Assembly (NCBI RefSeq): GCF_029946515.1
Contig: NZ_JARZHH010000012.1
Span: 124,001 to 188,000 of the forward strand
From: Polyangium sp. 6x1
GTDB lineage: Bacteria > Myxococcota_A > Polyangia > Polyangiales > Polyangiaceae
DNA length: 64,000 nt
Direction: 5' to 3'
The position numbers and the translations under genes were made by a program. Each line of letters starts with the position of its first letter. The first letter of the stretch is position 1. This document shows, one piece after another, positions 32,760-41,822 of the stretch. The notes under the pieces were generated by a model. It made no database searches, was not told where the DNA came from, and saw nothing but the letters and a program-made list of their open reading frames with translations.

Positions 32760-35648
32760 ATGGATCGCCTGGTCATTCGCGGCGCTCGCCAGCACAACCT
32801 CAAGGACGTCAGCCTCTCCCTCCCGCGGGATCGCTTGGTCGTCATCACCGGCCCGAGCGGCTCGGGGAAGTCGTCGCTCGCGTTCGACACGATCTACGCC
32901 GAGGGACAACGACGGTACGTTGAGTCGCTCTCGGCGTACGCGCGCCAGTTCCTCGAACAGCTCGCCAAGCCAGACGTCGAGTCGATCGAGGGGCTCTCGC
33001 CCGCGATCGCCATCGAGCAACGCGCGCTCGCGAAGAGCCCGCGATCCACGGTCGGGACCGTCACGGAGATCTCGGACTACCTGCGCCTGCTCTTCGCGCG
33101 CGTGGGCACGCCGCACTGCCCGAGCTGCGGCGCGCGGATCGAGGCGCAGACCGTGCAGCAGATCGTCGACCGGATCCTCGGCCTCGGCGAGGGTGCGCGC
33201 GTCACCGTGCTCGCCCCGATCGCCCGCGCGCGCCGCGGCGAGCTCAAGCTGGAGCTCGATCGCCTCCGCCGCGAAGGGTTTGTTCGCGCGCGGATCGACG
33301 GAGAAGTCGTGGATCTCGGCGACGAGATCGTCCTCGATCGGACGAAGGCGCACGACCTCGACGTGGTGATCGATCGCATCGTGGTGAAGGAGGGCGTCAA
33401 GGGTCGGGTCACGGACTCGGTCGAGCTCGCGCTGAAGCTCGGCGAGGGCCGTCTGCTCGCGGATCCGTCGACCGAGCGAGAGCGCGCGGAGCCGATCTGG
33501 ATGAGCGAGCGCTTCGCCTGCATCGCCTGCGGCATCTCCCTGCCGCCGATCGAGCCACGGATGTTCTCGTTCAACGGGCCGCACGGCGCCTGCCCCGCGT
33601 GCGACGGCATCGGGTTCCGCACGCGGATCGATCCGGAACGCGTCGTACCGGATCCGAAGCGTACGCTGCGCGAGGGCGCGATCGTCGCGTGGGGTCGGCG
33701 CGGCTCGCTCGCGCTCTCGACGGAGACCGAGCGGGCGGTGACCTCGCTCGGCGTGAACCCGGACGTGCCGTTCCGTGATCTCTCGGAGGCCGATCGCAAG
33801 GCGCTGCTCTTCGGCGCGGAGGCGACCGCGGCGAAGGGGCGGAAGAAGGCGAAGGAGGGCTACGAGGGGATCGTGCCGCGGCTCGAGCGGCAGCTCGAAC
33901 AAGGCGAGGGCGTGCTCTCCGGCGAGGACGATGACGATCTCGACGACGACGTCGCGGGGTCCGAGGACATCGGCCGGTACGCCGTCACGCGCGTGTGCGA
34001 CGTCTGCAAGGGCAAGCGCCTGCGGGCCGAGGCGCTCGCGGTGAAGATCGCGGACAAGAACATCGCGGACATCGGCACGATGGCCCTGCGCACGGTGCGC
34101 GCGTTCCTCGAGACGATCGCGCACAAGGACGGGCCGCTTCAGCCGCGGGAGCGGGCGATCGCCGAGCCGCTCCTCCGCGCGGTGATCGCGCGGCTCGGCT
34201 TCCTCATCGACGTGGGCATCGACTACCTCACGCTCGATCGTTCCGCGCAGACGCTCTCCGGCGGCGAGGGGCAACGCATCCGGCTGGCGACGCAGATCGG
34301 CGCGGCGCTCGTGGGCGTGCTGTACGTGCTCGACGAGCCGAGCGTGGGCCTGCACGCGCGGGACAACGCGCGGCTGCTCGAAGCGCTGCGCAGGCTCGTG
34401 GATCTCGGCAACAGCGTGGTCGTGGTCGAGCACGACCGGGACGCGATCCTCGCGGCCGATCACGTGGTCGACATGGGGCCGGGGGCCGGCGTGCACGGCG
34501 GCAAGGTCGTGGCCGAGGGGACGCCGGCGGAGATCGCGAAGAACCCGCTGTCGGTCACCGGGCCCTGGCTCTCGGGCGACAAACACCTGCCGATCCCGAC
34601 GAAGCGACGCAAGGGCGACGGGCGCGTGATCAAGCTCGTCGGCGCGCGCGCGCACAACCTCACCGGCGTTACCGTGGAGATCCCCGTCGGCGTGCTCTGC
34701 GCCGTCACGGGCGTCTCTGGCTCGGGCAAGTCGAGCCTCATCGTCGACACGCTCCTGCCCGCGGCGCGTTCCGCGCTCTACCGCACGAGCGCGCCGATCG
34801 GCGAGTGCGACGGCATCGAGGGCCTCTCGCACATCGACAAGGTCATCTCCATCGACCAGGCGCCCATCGGGCGGACGCCGCGTTCGAACCCGGCCACGTA
34901 CACCGGCGTCTTCAGCTTGCTGCGCGAGATCTACGCGGGTTTGCCCGAGTCACGCGCGCGCGGCTACAAGGCGGGGCGCTTCTCGTTCAACGTGAAGGGC
35001 GGCCGCTGCGAGGCTTGCCAGGGCGACGGCGTGCTCCGCGTCGAGATGCACTTCCTGCCGGACGTGTTCGTCACGTGCGAGACGTGCGGCGGCAAGCGGT
35101 ACAACCGCGAGACGCTGGAGGTGCTTTACCGCGGCATGTCGATCGCCGACGCGCTCGAGCTCACGGTCGATCAGGCGATCGAGCAGTTCGAGGCGATCCC
35201 GCGCGTCCGCGAGCGGCTCCTTGCCCTCGCGCGGGTGGGGCTCGGCTACATCCGGCTCGGACAACCGGCGACGACCATCTCCGGCGGCGAGGCGCAACGC
35301 GTCAAGCTCGCGCGCGAGCTGGCGCGCAAGGCCACGGGGCGCACGCTGTACGTCCTCGACGAACCCACGACGGGCCTGCATTTCTCGGACATCGAGGTGC
35401 TGATCGGGGCGCTGTCGAGCTTGCGGGACGCGGGGAACACGGTCGTGGTGATCGAGCACAACCTCGACGTGGTCGCGTGCAGCGACTGGGTGATCGACAT
35501 GGGGCCGGAGGGGGGCGAGCGCGGCGGGTTCGTCGTGGCGTGCGGACCGCCGGAGCACGTGGCCTCCGTCCCGGAATCGCATACCGGGCGGTACCTGCGC
35601 GAGGTCCTCGAATCCGGCCGCAAGCGGCCCGGAAAACGCGCCAAGTAG
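32760..35648 (+). CDS. uvrA: excinuclease ABC subunit A
   Basis: A 962-residue UvrA, the damage-sensing ATPase of nucleotide excision repair. It starts MDRLVIRGARQHNLKDV, the usual N terminus. Two ABC ATPase modules are visible: Walker A GPSGSGKSS and GVSGSGKSS, signatures LSGGEGQRIRLA and ISGGEAQRVKLA. Zinc fingers are at CIACGISLPP...CPACDGIGF and CEACQGDGV...CETCGGKRYN. A short acidic loop (GEDDDDLDDDVAGSEDI) precedes the first signature region. The ATG at 32760 is preferred over an in-frame start 41 codons upstream. A hairpin cluster follows the stop. Confidence 0.98.
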   Translation: MDRLVIRGARQHNLKDVSLSLPRDRLVVITGPSGSGKSSLAFDTIYAEGQRRYVESLSAYARQFLEQLAKPDVESIEGLSPAIAIEQRALAKSPRSTVGTVTEISDYLRLLFARVGTPHCPSCGARIEAQTVQQIVDRILGLGEGARVTVLAPIARARRGELKLELDRLRREGFVRARIDGEVVDLGDEIVLDRTKAHDLDVVIDRIVVKEGVKGRVTDSVELALKLGEGRLLADPSTERERAEPIWMSERFACIACGISLPPIEPRMFSFNGPHGACPACDGIGFRTRIDPERVVPDPKRTLREGAIVAWGRRGSLALSTETERAVTSLGVNPDVPFRDLSEADRKALLFGAEATAAKGRKKAKEGYEGIVPRLERQLEQGEGVLSGEDDDDLDDDVAGSEDIGRYAVTRVCDVCKGKRLRAEALAVKIADKNIADIGTMALRTVRAFLETIAHKDGPLQPRERAIAEPLLRAVIARLGFLIDVGIDYLTLDRSAQTLSGGEGQRIRLATQIGAALVGVLYVLDEPSVGLHARDNARLLEALRRLVDLGNSVVVVEHDRDAILAADHVVDMGPGAGVHGGKVVAEGTPAEIAKNPLSVTGPWLSGDKHLPIPTKRRKGDGRVIKLVGARAHNLTGVTVEIPVGVLCAVTGVSGSGKSSLIVDTLLPAARSALYRTSAPIGECDGIEGLSHIDKVISIDQAPIGRTPRSNPATYTGVFSLLREIYAGLPESRARGYKAGRFSFNVKGGRCEACQGDGVLRVEMHFLPDVFVTCETCGGKRYNRETLEVLYRGMSIADALELTVDQAIEQFEAIPRVRERLLALARVGLGYIRLGQPATTISGGEAQRVKLARELARKATGRTLYVLDEPTTGLHFSDIEVLIGALSSLRDAGNTVVVIEHNLDVVACSDWVIDMGPEGGERGGFVVACGPPEHVASVPESHTGRYLREVLESGRKRPGKRAK

Positions 35649-35691
35649 CCCAAGACGCCCCTACGAGAGACAGCAGGGACGAACCCCGGGT

Positions 35692-35771
35692 AGCGCCCCG
35701 CCCGCGCGGGGCGCTTAGGGGGTTGGCGTAGGCCAACCCCCTGTCACAAAAGGGTTGGCCTAAGCCAACCC
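35692..35771. terminator. three-hairpin cluster between uvrA and dksA
   Basis: Three inverted repeats lie between convergent stops: 35692-35715 (AGCGCCCCG stem), 35717-35742 (11-bp AGGGGGTTGGC, loop GTAG) and 35752-35771 (GGGTTGGC, loop CTAA). The last two share the same arm sequence, GGGTTGGC/GCCAACCC, and could re-pair with each other. Likely a bidirectional terminator. It is unrelated in sequence to the four-hairpin arrays elsewhere in the window. Confidence 0.7.
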
Positions 35772-35785
35772 CCTGCCACCAAAGA

Positions 35786-36148
35786 TCAGCCGAAGTCTTT
35801 TTCGGCGCGCTCCTGATCCTCTTTGCAGCGGATGCAGAGGCTCGTCTCGGGGCGGGCTTCGAGGCGCTTTTGCGCGATCTCTTCCTCGCACTCCTCGCAC
35901 TGACCGAACGTTCCGTCCTCGATCTTGATCAGCGCCTTCTCGATCTTGTCGAGGAACGACTTCTCCCGGCCGCGAAGCCGGAACGTGAAGGATTGCAGAT
36001 ACTCGCTCGATGCGAGGTCCATCTCATCGGGGAGATCGCTCGCGTCGAGGGCCATGTCCTCACTCAGGGTCTGCTTTGCTTTCTTGACGATTTCGTCTCG
36101 CTTCGCCTCGAGCAAAGCCTTGAACTTCTTGAGCTGGGCCTTGTTCAT
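35786..36148 (-). CDS. dksA: DksA/TraR-family zinc-finger protein
   Basis: A 120-residue protein: N-terminal coiled-coil hairpin (QLKKFKALLEAKRDEIVKKAK), acidic turn with DASDLPDEMD, and a C4 zinc finger CEEC...CIRC. The size and the DxxDxxD-like tip match DksA, which inserts into the RNA polymerase secondary channel and works with ppGpp. ATG at 36148 follows AGGGA by 8 nt. The zinc finger keeps all four Cys. Whether it is the main DksA or a paralog cannot be told here. Confidence 0.9.
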   Translation of the reverse strand: MNKAQLKKFKALLEAKRDEIVKKAKQTLSEDMALDASDLPDEMDLASSEYLQSFTFRLRGREKSFLDKIEKALIKIEDGTFGQCEECEEEIAQKRLEARPETSLCIRCKEDQERAEKDFG

Positions 36149-36336
36149 TTTGCAATTCCCTCGACGTGTCGCCCTTTGGGTGCCCCCCGCTTCATGCAAT
36201 CCGGGCACCTCGACGAAGTACGGCCAGAGACGGACGAATGCCGTCCATTTCCGGCCCTCCCTTGCAGGAGGGCGCGGAAGGCTAGGCGACGGATTCCCTG
36301 ACGTCAACCACGGTCGAGACCGGCCGAGATGCAGGT

Positions 36337-37326
36337 TTGACGACTTCCTCTCGACGTGGGACAAAACCTTCCACCTTGCTGGAATTCGACATCAACCGAA
36401 AAACAAGCGAACCCCGCGATGCCGCCACCGTCATTGTCGTGCGCGATGGCTCGCAAGGACTCGAGGTCTTCTGTGTGCGCCGTCACGCGAAGTCCGCGTT
36501 CATGGGCGGGGCGCTCGTCTTTCCGGGCGGCAAGGTCGATCCGTCGGACCTCGATCCGGCCTGGGAAACCGCGGCAAACGCCGCGGACGCGCGGGTTCTG
36601 GCGATGGCCGAGCGGACGAGCGCGCTCGGGCTTTGCGTCGCGGCTTGCCGGGAGACGCTCGAAGAGGGGCGGATCCTGCCGGTCACGCCCGGGGCGGCGG
36701 GCGCGGAGCTCGACGCCATCGCGGCCGAGCTCGTCGCGGGGACGCCGCTGCTGGACGCGCTCGCCCGGCGCGGCAGGCGCCTCGCGCTGGACAGGCTCGC
36801 TCCGTTCGCGCGGTGGGTCACGCCCGTGGCCGAGTCCCGTCGGTTTGATGCTCGGTTCTTCCTGCTCCCTTTGCCCGAGGGACAGGAGGGACGGCACGAC
36901 GAGCACGAGACCACGATGAGCCTCTGGGCGCGGCCCGCCGATGTCCTCGACGCCGCGGCGGAAGGGCGTTTCTTTCTCGCGCCGCCGACGTCGCGCACCC
37001 TGGAATTGCTCGCGGGCGAGCGAGACGTGCACGGTGCGCTCGCCCTCGCCAGGCGGCAGACGCTCCTGCCGATCTGCCCGGAGTTCGTCCCGGGCGAGGG
37101 CGACGCTCCGCCTTTCATCGCTTTGCCCGGTGATCCTGCACACTCTGTGAGGGAGCGACGGGTCGACGGGCCCAGCCGCTACGTCCTGCGCGATGGCCGT
37201 TTTGCTGCCGAGGACGCGCCTGAGTTCGGCAAAGGATTCGCTTCTCCCGATGTGCCGGGGGTCGAGACGAGCCTCGACGAGCGGGACGTTGCGACTTCGG
37301 TGGACGATGGGGGTTCGGGGACTTAG
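36337..37326 (+). CDS. NUDIX hydrolase, NUDT19-like
   Basis: About 329 residues. The Nudix fold starts with AATVIVVRDG and LEVFCVRRH, then GALVFPGGKVDPSD. The Nudix box is split by an insertion of about 40 residues, with its second half at CRETLEEGRIL. That arrangement is typical of NUDT19/RP2-like enzymes, which hydrolyse CoA derivatives. The metal-binding Glu pair (ETLEE) is present. No ATG is in a suitable place; the first usable codon is a TTG at 36337, so the start is uncertain. It is followed 61 bp later by the HTH-receiver gene. Confidence 0.8.
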   Translation: MTTSSRRGTKPSTLLEFDINRKTSEPRDAATVIVVRDGSQGLEVFCVRRHAKSAFMGGALVFPGGKVDPSDLDPAWETAANAADARVLAMAERTSALGLCVAACRETLEEGRILPVTPGAAGAELDAIAAELVAGTPLLDALARRGRRLALDRLAPFARWVTPVAESRRFDARFFLLPLPEGQEGRHDEHETTMSLWARPADVLDAAAEGRFFLAPPTSRTLELLAGERDVHGALALARRQTLLPICPEFVPGEGDAPPFIALPGDPAHSVRERRVDGPSRYVLRDGRFAAEDAPEFGKGFASPDVPGVETSLDERDVATSVDDGGSGT

Positions 37327-37387
37327 CTCCCTTTTGTCGGAGCTAGAGCCCCCGAGAGAGTGGACTGGGCCGAGGAGGCCGGAAGTC

Positions 37388-37996
37388 ATGGAAGCCAAAG
37401 AAAACACGACGCCGACCACGACCACGACGACGACGAACCAGCCGGAGCTGTTCACCGCGAGCGACGTGGCGCGGTTTTGCCAAGTGGATCTGAAGACCAT
37501 CCACAACTGGGCGGACAAGGGGGAGATCCGGCATTTCCGGACGCCGGGCAGGCACCTCCGCTTCCGGAGGCTCGACGTCCTCGATTTCCTGCGGAAATAC
37601 GGCTACCCGATCCCCGAGGTGTTGCGCCTCGGCAAACCCAAGGTCGTCGCCGTCGATGACGATCCGGTCGTGCTCGCCTCGCTGCGCAAGGCGCTGAGCA
37701 AGCGCTTCGAGCTGACGACGTTCCAGGATCCGTTCGACGCGCTCGTGGCCGTCGGCAGCATCCAGCCCGACGCCATGGTCTTCGACGTGCGGATGCCCGG
37801 GCTCGACGGCGTGAAGTGCCTCGAACGGCTCCGGTCGATCGACACGACCTCCCACATTCGCTGCATCGTCTACTCGGACGCCGAGGAGATGAAGAAAAAC
37901 GCGACGGAGGCCGGGGCCTACGACTTCATCAAGAAGGGCGAGGCGGCGGAGCTGCGCGACTCGCTGGAGCGGCTGATGGGCCTCGAGCGGGAGTGA
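37388..37996 (+). CDS. HTH-receiver response regulator (excisionase/BldC-type HTH first)
   Basis: 202 residues. After a Thr-rich N terminus, residues about 18-72 form a MerR/excisionase-type HTH (FTASDVARFCQVDLKTIHNW ... FRTPGRHLRFRRLDVLDFL). A full receiver follows: DDDPVVLASL, phospho-acceptor Asp in MVFDVRMPGLDG, Thr/Ser region CIVYSD and Lys in FIKKGE. The order is inverted relative to common response regulators. ATG is preceded by GGAGGCCGGAAG. Its cognate kinase is not adjacent. It converges on the amidase gene with a 10-bp gap. Confidence 0.92.
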   Translation: MEAKENTTPTTTTTTTNQPELFTASDVARFCQVDLKTIHNWADKGEIRHFRTPGRHLRFRRLDVLDFLRKYGYPIPEVLRLGKPKVVAVDDDPVVLASLRKALSKRFELTTFQDPFDALVAVGSIQPDAMVFDVRMPGLDGVKCLERLRSIDTTSHIRCIVYSDAEEMKKNATEAGAYDFIKKGEAAELRDSLERLMGLERE

Positions 37997-38006
37997 CCCG
38001 GACGGG

Positions 38007-39842
38007 TCATTTGCCTTCGCGGTAGGCGCGGATCGCGTTCGCCACGGCGTCGGCGAGCTTCTGCCGATAGTCGGCCGTGGCGAGGCGGGCCTCGTCGTCC
38101 GGGTTCGAGATGAACGACGTCTCGAACAGGACGGCGGGCATGTCCGCGCCGACGAGCACGAAGAAGCCCGCGGTCTTCGTGCCCTGATCCTTCGTGTCGG
38201 GCCAGCGCACGCCGAGCGACGCGAGCGCGGAGCGCTGGACCAGATCGGCGACGTGGCGCGACCGGGCCATGAGGTCGCCGACGTCGAGGTTCGACGCGAT
38301 GAGCGCCATCTCCTCGTCGATGGAGCGCGCGTCGCCCTCGTCGCCGCTCTTGCGCGGGCGGGAGGCGTTCTCCCGGGCGGCCACGCGCATGGCGAGGCCC
38401 TCGGGATCCCGCACGCGGTCGAGCGAGAACGTCATGGGCCCGCGCGCCGTTCCGCTCTCGGACGCGTTGCAGTGGACGGAGACGAAGAGATCCGCGTGGA
38501 ACGCATTGGCCCGCGCGGTGCGGAGGTCGAGCGGGACGTACGTGTCGTCGTCGCGCGTGAGCAAGGTCTCGATGCCGAGCTCACGCGAGACGATGGTCGC
38601 GGCGCGGTGCGCGATGTCCAGCGTGACGTCCTTCTCCTTGAGGCCCGTGGGCCCGACGGCGCCCGTGTCGTTGCCGCCGTGGCCGGGATCGAGGACGACG
38701 CGGCGCACCTCGCGTTTGCCCGAGGCGTCCTGTTCGTCCTTCCGAACCGGCGGGCGCGTGCTCACGTCGACGACGATGCGGAACGGGTCGGGTAGGTAAA
38801 AAACGCGGCGATAGAGCGAGGCGGCGAGGTCGAGGACGACGCGGGTGCCGCCGTCCTCCTGGGCGCCGAGGCGGACGCGACGCACGACGCCGCCGACCTC
38901 GGTCTCGCGCTTGACGCCCTTGGAGCTCGCGCGTGCGATGTCCACGAACACACGCGCATCCTTGCCCGCGGCGGCGTCGGCGCCGAGCGTCCCGACCTGG
39001 AAGGTGGTCGGGCCACTCAGGTGGATGACCACGCGGCCGCCCTTCTCGGAGCCGAAGGGTTCGATCGCGACGATCTTCACCGGCTCCTTCGCCGCGACCG
39101 CGTCCCGCGGGGTCACGACGACCTGGCCCTCGGAAGCGGCCTGGGCCGAGGAAGCGGGCGCCTCGGGCGCAGACTCGGGCGAGACGGCGCCCGAAGGCGG
39201 CGGGGAGGCGGCGAACGCCGAGGGGGAAGGCGCGCCGCGCGAGGCGGACTCCGAGGCGAGGTCGCCTTCCCGTTCGAGGGCGCGGAGCGCGTCGCCGCGG
39301 GGGCGATACGCGGACGACATGGCGAGAGCGCGCTCGAGGGCGGCGTGGCAAGGCGTGCGCGGGGCGAGGACGGCCTGGCGGCGCGAGGCGAGGTAGGTCT
39401 CGCGGTAGGAGACGGCGGCGTCGCGGGCGAGCTCGCCGGCGAGCAGGGCGCGGCGGCGATCGGCCTCGCAGCCCGGGAGGGAGCCGGCGGCGGCGCTCGC
39501 GGAGGCGGCGTAGAGCTCGAGGGCCTCGCGGGCGTCGGCCTCGGCCTGATCGACGCGGAAGGAGCGGGCGCGGAGGTCGCCGGCGAGCATGGCGAGGGCG
39601 GCGCCGCGCTCGGTACGTCCGGCGCGGGAGGAGGCGATGGCGACGGCGTCGGCGAGGGCGACGACCTCCGCGCGGGCAGGGAGCGCGGCGGCGGGGTCGA
39701 GCAGGGCCTGGGCGCGCTGTTCGTCGCTCGGGGGCGGCGCGGGTGGGCTCGACGCACCCGAATTACAGCCGAGCGTCGGCGTACCGAACGCAAAAAGGAT
39801 CGCCGCGGCGCGGAGGGCAGAGATACCATGGCAGCGCTGCAC
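38007..39842 (-). CDS. N-acetylmuramoyl-L-alanine amidase (AMIN + Amidase_3) lipoprotein
   Basis: About 611 residues. A signal peptide ends at TPTLGC, then a helical region of about 200 residues with TPR-like composition. An AMIN-type domain follows (VVIHLSGPTTFQVG, RVRLGAQEDGGTRVVLDL). The C-terminal Amidase_3 zinc domain has ligands in VVLDPGHGGNDTGAVG, an early Glu in the next helix, SVHCNASES and the catalytic Glu in VLFETSFISNPDDE. It cleaves the amide bond between MurNAc and L-Ala in the periplasm. GTG 39842 is chosen since it gives a compact signal peptide; upstream ATGs are possible. Confidence 0.9.
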   Translation of the reverse strand: MQRCHGISALRAAAILFAFGTPTLGCNSGASSPPAPPPSDEQRAQALLDPAAALPARAEVVALADAVAIASSRAGRTERGAALAMLAGDLRARSFRVDQAEADAREALELYAASASAAAGSLPGCEADRRRALLAGELARDAAVSYRETYLASRRQAVLAPRTPCHAALERALAMSSAYRPRGDALRALEREGDLASESASRGAPSPSAFAASPPPSGAVSPESAPEAPASSAQAASEGQVVVTPRDAVAAKEPVKIVAIEPFGSEKGGRVVIHLSGPTTFQVGTLGADAAAGKDARVFVDIARASSKGVKRETEVGGVVRRVRLGAQEDGGTRVVLDLAASLYRRVFYLPDPFRIVVDVSTRPPVRKDEQDASGKREVRRVVLDPGHGGNDTGAVGPTGLKEKDVTLDIAHRAATIVSRELGIETLLTRDDDTYVPLDLRTARANAFHADLFVSVHCNASESGTARGPMTFSLDRVRDPEGLAMRVAARENASRPRKSGDEGDARSIDEEMALIASNLDVGDLMARSRHVADLVQRSALASLGVRWPDTKDQGTKTAGFFVLVGADMPAVLFETSFISNPDDEARLATADYRQKLADAVANAIRAYREGK

Positions 39843-39933
39843 CGCGGTACGCCGGTGGACCGCGAACGACGGGGCAGCGCCCGCGGCGACCCCACTCGCC
39901 GCGGGGCCCGAGCACATCTTCCGGAGGATCCCC

Positions 39934-40449
39934 GTGTCCGACTCCACGCCCACCTCGATCCCGATCTACGCCGACCGGCTCTCCGGCGAAAACTTTGCCG
40001 ACGCGACTGCGATGGTCAACGCGTATCTCCGCCGCTACGTCGCGAAATACCTCCCGGCGAGCGACGCGGGTCACGAGGGGCATGTGCTCGACGACGGCGG
40101 ATACGCCCACGTGCAACGCGGGGCGGTCACGATCGGGATCAACGTGCTCGAACGGCAGGGCGTCCTGATGATCTTCGCGCCCATCATGGCGGTGCCGCTC
40201 CGGGGGCGGGAGGGTTTTTACCGGAAGCTGCTCGAGCTGTCGTTCGTACGCACGAGCGACGCGGCGTTCGCGATCGACGCGGCGCGCGACGACGTGGTCG
40301 TGCGGTGCCTGCGGCGCCTATCCGCGCTCGATTACGAGGAGTTCGAGGACATCGTGACCACCGTGGGCGATGTGGCGGACGAGTGGCAGAACAAGCTCGT
40401 CGCCGAGTTCGGGGGAAACGAAAAGGTTGCCTCCGCGTTCGGCGACTGA
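39934..40449 (+). CDS. CesT/YbjN-like small cytoplasmic protein
   Basis: 171 residues, no signal or membrane segment. The order helix - beta sheet (GAVTIGINVLERQGVLMIFAPIM) - helix (GREGFYRKLLELSF) - beta (AAFAIDAARDDVVVRCLR) - long C-terminal helix matches the CesT chaperone/YbjN fold. Such proteins act as chaperones or regulators. GTG start at 39934 follows CCGGAGGATC. It is divergent from the amidase and upstream of the repeat-rich membrane protein. Function not assigned. Confidence 0.68.
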   Translation: MSDSTPTSIPIYADRLSGENFADATAMVNAYLRRYVAKYLPASDAGHEGHVLDDGGYAHVQRGAVTIGINVLERQGVLMIFAPIMAVPLRGREGFYRKLLELSFVRTSDAAFAIDAARDDVVVRCLRRLSALDYEEFEDIVTTVGDVADEWQNKLVAEFGGNEKVASAFGD

Positions 40450-40527
40450 CGCCGCGCGGGCCGCCTCCACGATCGACGCCGCTGCGTTGCCGCTCGCACG
40501 CGACGGGTGATACGTTCTCGTCTGGTC

Positions 40528-41727
40528 ATGACTGTCCAAGAACCCCAAGCGAAGCCGCGAGTCCCCACGCCGGACGAGCTGGATCGGCTCGCGTTGCAGT
40601 ACAAGCCGTCCTGGGAGCAAGACGATCCGCCCGTGGCCCTCGCGCCCGAGGTCGCGGCGAGTCCGGTCGTGGCCGCTCCGCCCAAGCCGACGCGCGCCGA
40701 ACCGCCTGCAAAGGCGATGGAGAACGGCGCCGCGAAGGCAAACGGTGCACCCGCGCCGCTCGTAAACGGCGCCGCGAAGGCGGCGGATGCGAAGGCCGCG
40801 GATGCGAAGGCCGACGCGCCGAAGGCCGACGCGCCGAAGGCCGACGCGCCGAAGGCCGAAGAAGCGAAGGCCGACGCACCGAAGGCTGAGGAAACCAAAG
40901 CTGACGATGCGAAGGTCGACGATGCGAAGGTCGACGCACCGAAGGCCGAGGAAGCGAAAGCCGACGAGGCTAAGGTCGACGAGGCTAAGGTCGACGAGGC
41001 TAAGGTCGACGAGGCTAAGGTCGACGAGGCTAAGGTCGACAAGGCTAAGGTCGACGCGCCGAAGGCCGAAGAAGCAAACGTCGACGATGCGAAGGCCGAC
41101 GATGCGCAGCCGGTCGCGGAAAAGGTCGACGACGCGCCCGCGATCGCGGCAGCGCCTCCCGCTTCGCCTCCGGTGGACGACGTGAACCTCGCGCGCATGG
41201 ACGCCGCGATGGCCGACGAGCCGCCCGAGATCCCCGTGAGCGGACCGCCGAAGGGGATCTTCGTGAAGGTCGCGGTCGCGCTCATCGGGCTCGGCGGGCT
41301 CGCGTTCGCCGCAAAGGGGCTCCTCGGCGACGCGGACAAACCCACGCCGCCGCCGGTCACGACAAACGCAGCCGAGGCGCCGAAGCCCGCGCCGAGCCCG
41401 ACGCAGAACGCTGCTCCTGCACCTACGGAGGCGATGCAAGCGCCTCCCGCGGAGACCGCTGCCACGCCTCCCGCGCCGGAGCCCCCTCCCCCGACGCCCA
41501 CGGCCACCGCGACGACGGCCCCCACGAGCGAGCCCACGGCCGCCGCGACGGCGCCGCAGGCCGAGCCGCCGAAGGTCGAACCGCCGAAGCCGATCGCGAC
41601 GGCTACCGCCACCACGAAAAAACCCGCTGCGTCTGCACCAACGACGGCAAAAACTGCGGCGCCCAAGCCCACCGCGACGACCGCCCCGAAGCCCGGCGGC
41701 GGCATCATTCGCGAGACGCCGTTCTGA
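40528..41727 (+). CDS. repeat-rich single-pass membrane protein
   Basis: About 399 residues. The N-terminal part (1-235) is polar and contains some 30 pentapeptides of the form (D/E)-(A/E)-(A/P)-K-(A/V), encoded by 15-bp tandem repeats. A single membrane helix follows at about 245-270 (IFVKVAVALIGLGGLAFAAKGLLG), then a Pro/Ala/Thr-rich tail of about 130 residues ending GGGIIRETPF. Predicted topology is repeats inside, Pro-rich tail outside. No catalytic domain is seen. It starts at ATG 40528; an in-frame start seven codons upstream is possible. Function unknown. Confidence 0.75.
   Translation: MTVQEPQAKPRVPTPDELDRLALQYKPSWEQDDPPVALAPEVAASPVVAAPPKPTRAEPPAKAMENGAAKANGAPAPLVNGAAKAADAKAADAKADAPKADAPKADAPKAEEAKADAPKAEETKADDAKVDDAKVDAPKAEEAKADEAKVDEAKVDEAKVDEAKVDEAKVDKAKVDAPKAEEANVDDAKADDAQPVAEKVDDAPAIAAAPPASPPVDDVNLARMDAAMADEPPEIPVSGPPKGIFVKVAVALIGLGGLAFAAKGLLGDADKPTPPPVTTNAAEAPKPAPSPTQNAAPAPTEAMQAPPAETAATPPAPEPPPPTPTATATTAPTSEPTAAATAPQAEPPKVEPPKPIATATATTKKPAASAPTTAKTAAPKPTATTAPKPGGGIIRETPF
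40789..41110 (+). repeat. 15-bp in-frame tandem repeats in the membrane-protein gene
   Basis: Three identical units GCCGACGCGCCGAAG start at 40810. Six units of GACGAGGCTAAGGTC start at 40963, the last with one change. More diverged copies lie between and around them. The period of five codons keeps the frame, so copy number can vary without breaking the gene. Confidence 0.93.
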
Positions 41728-41822
41728 GCCCTCGCTAATCGCTTGCCCGTGCCCTCCTCGGGGTGCGAAGAATGCCGACAAGAAGACCGCATCGCCGGCC
41801 GTCGCGATGCACCGAGGGTTCG

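Noticed and set aside
32511-34832. Minus-strand frame of 773 codons opposite uvrA
   Set aside because: Pure antisense shadow of a certain gene.
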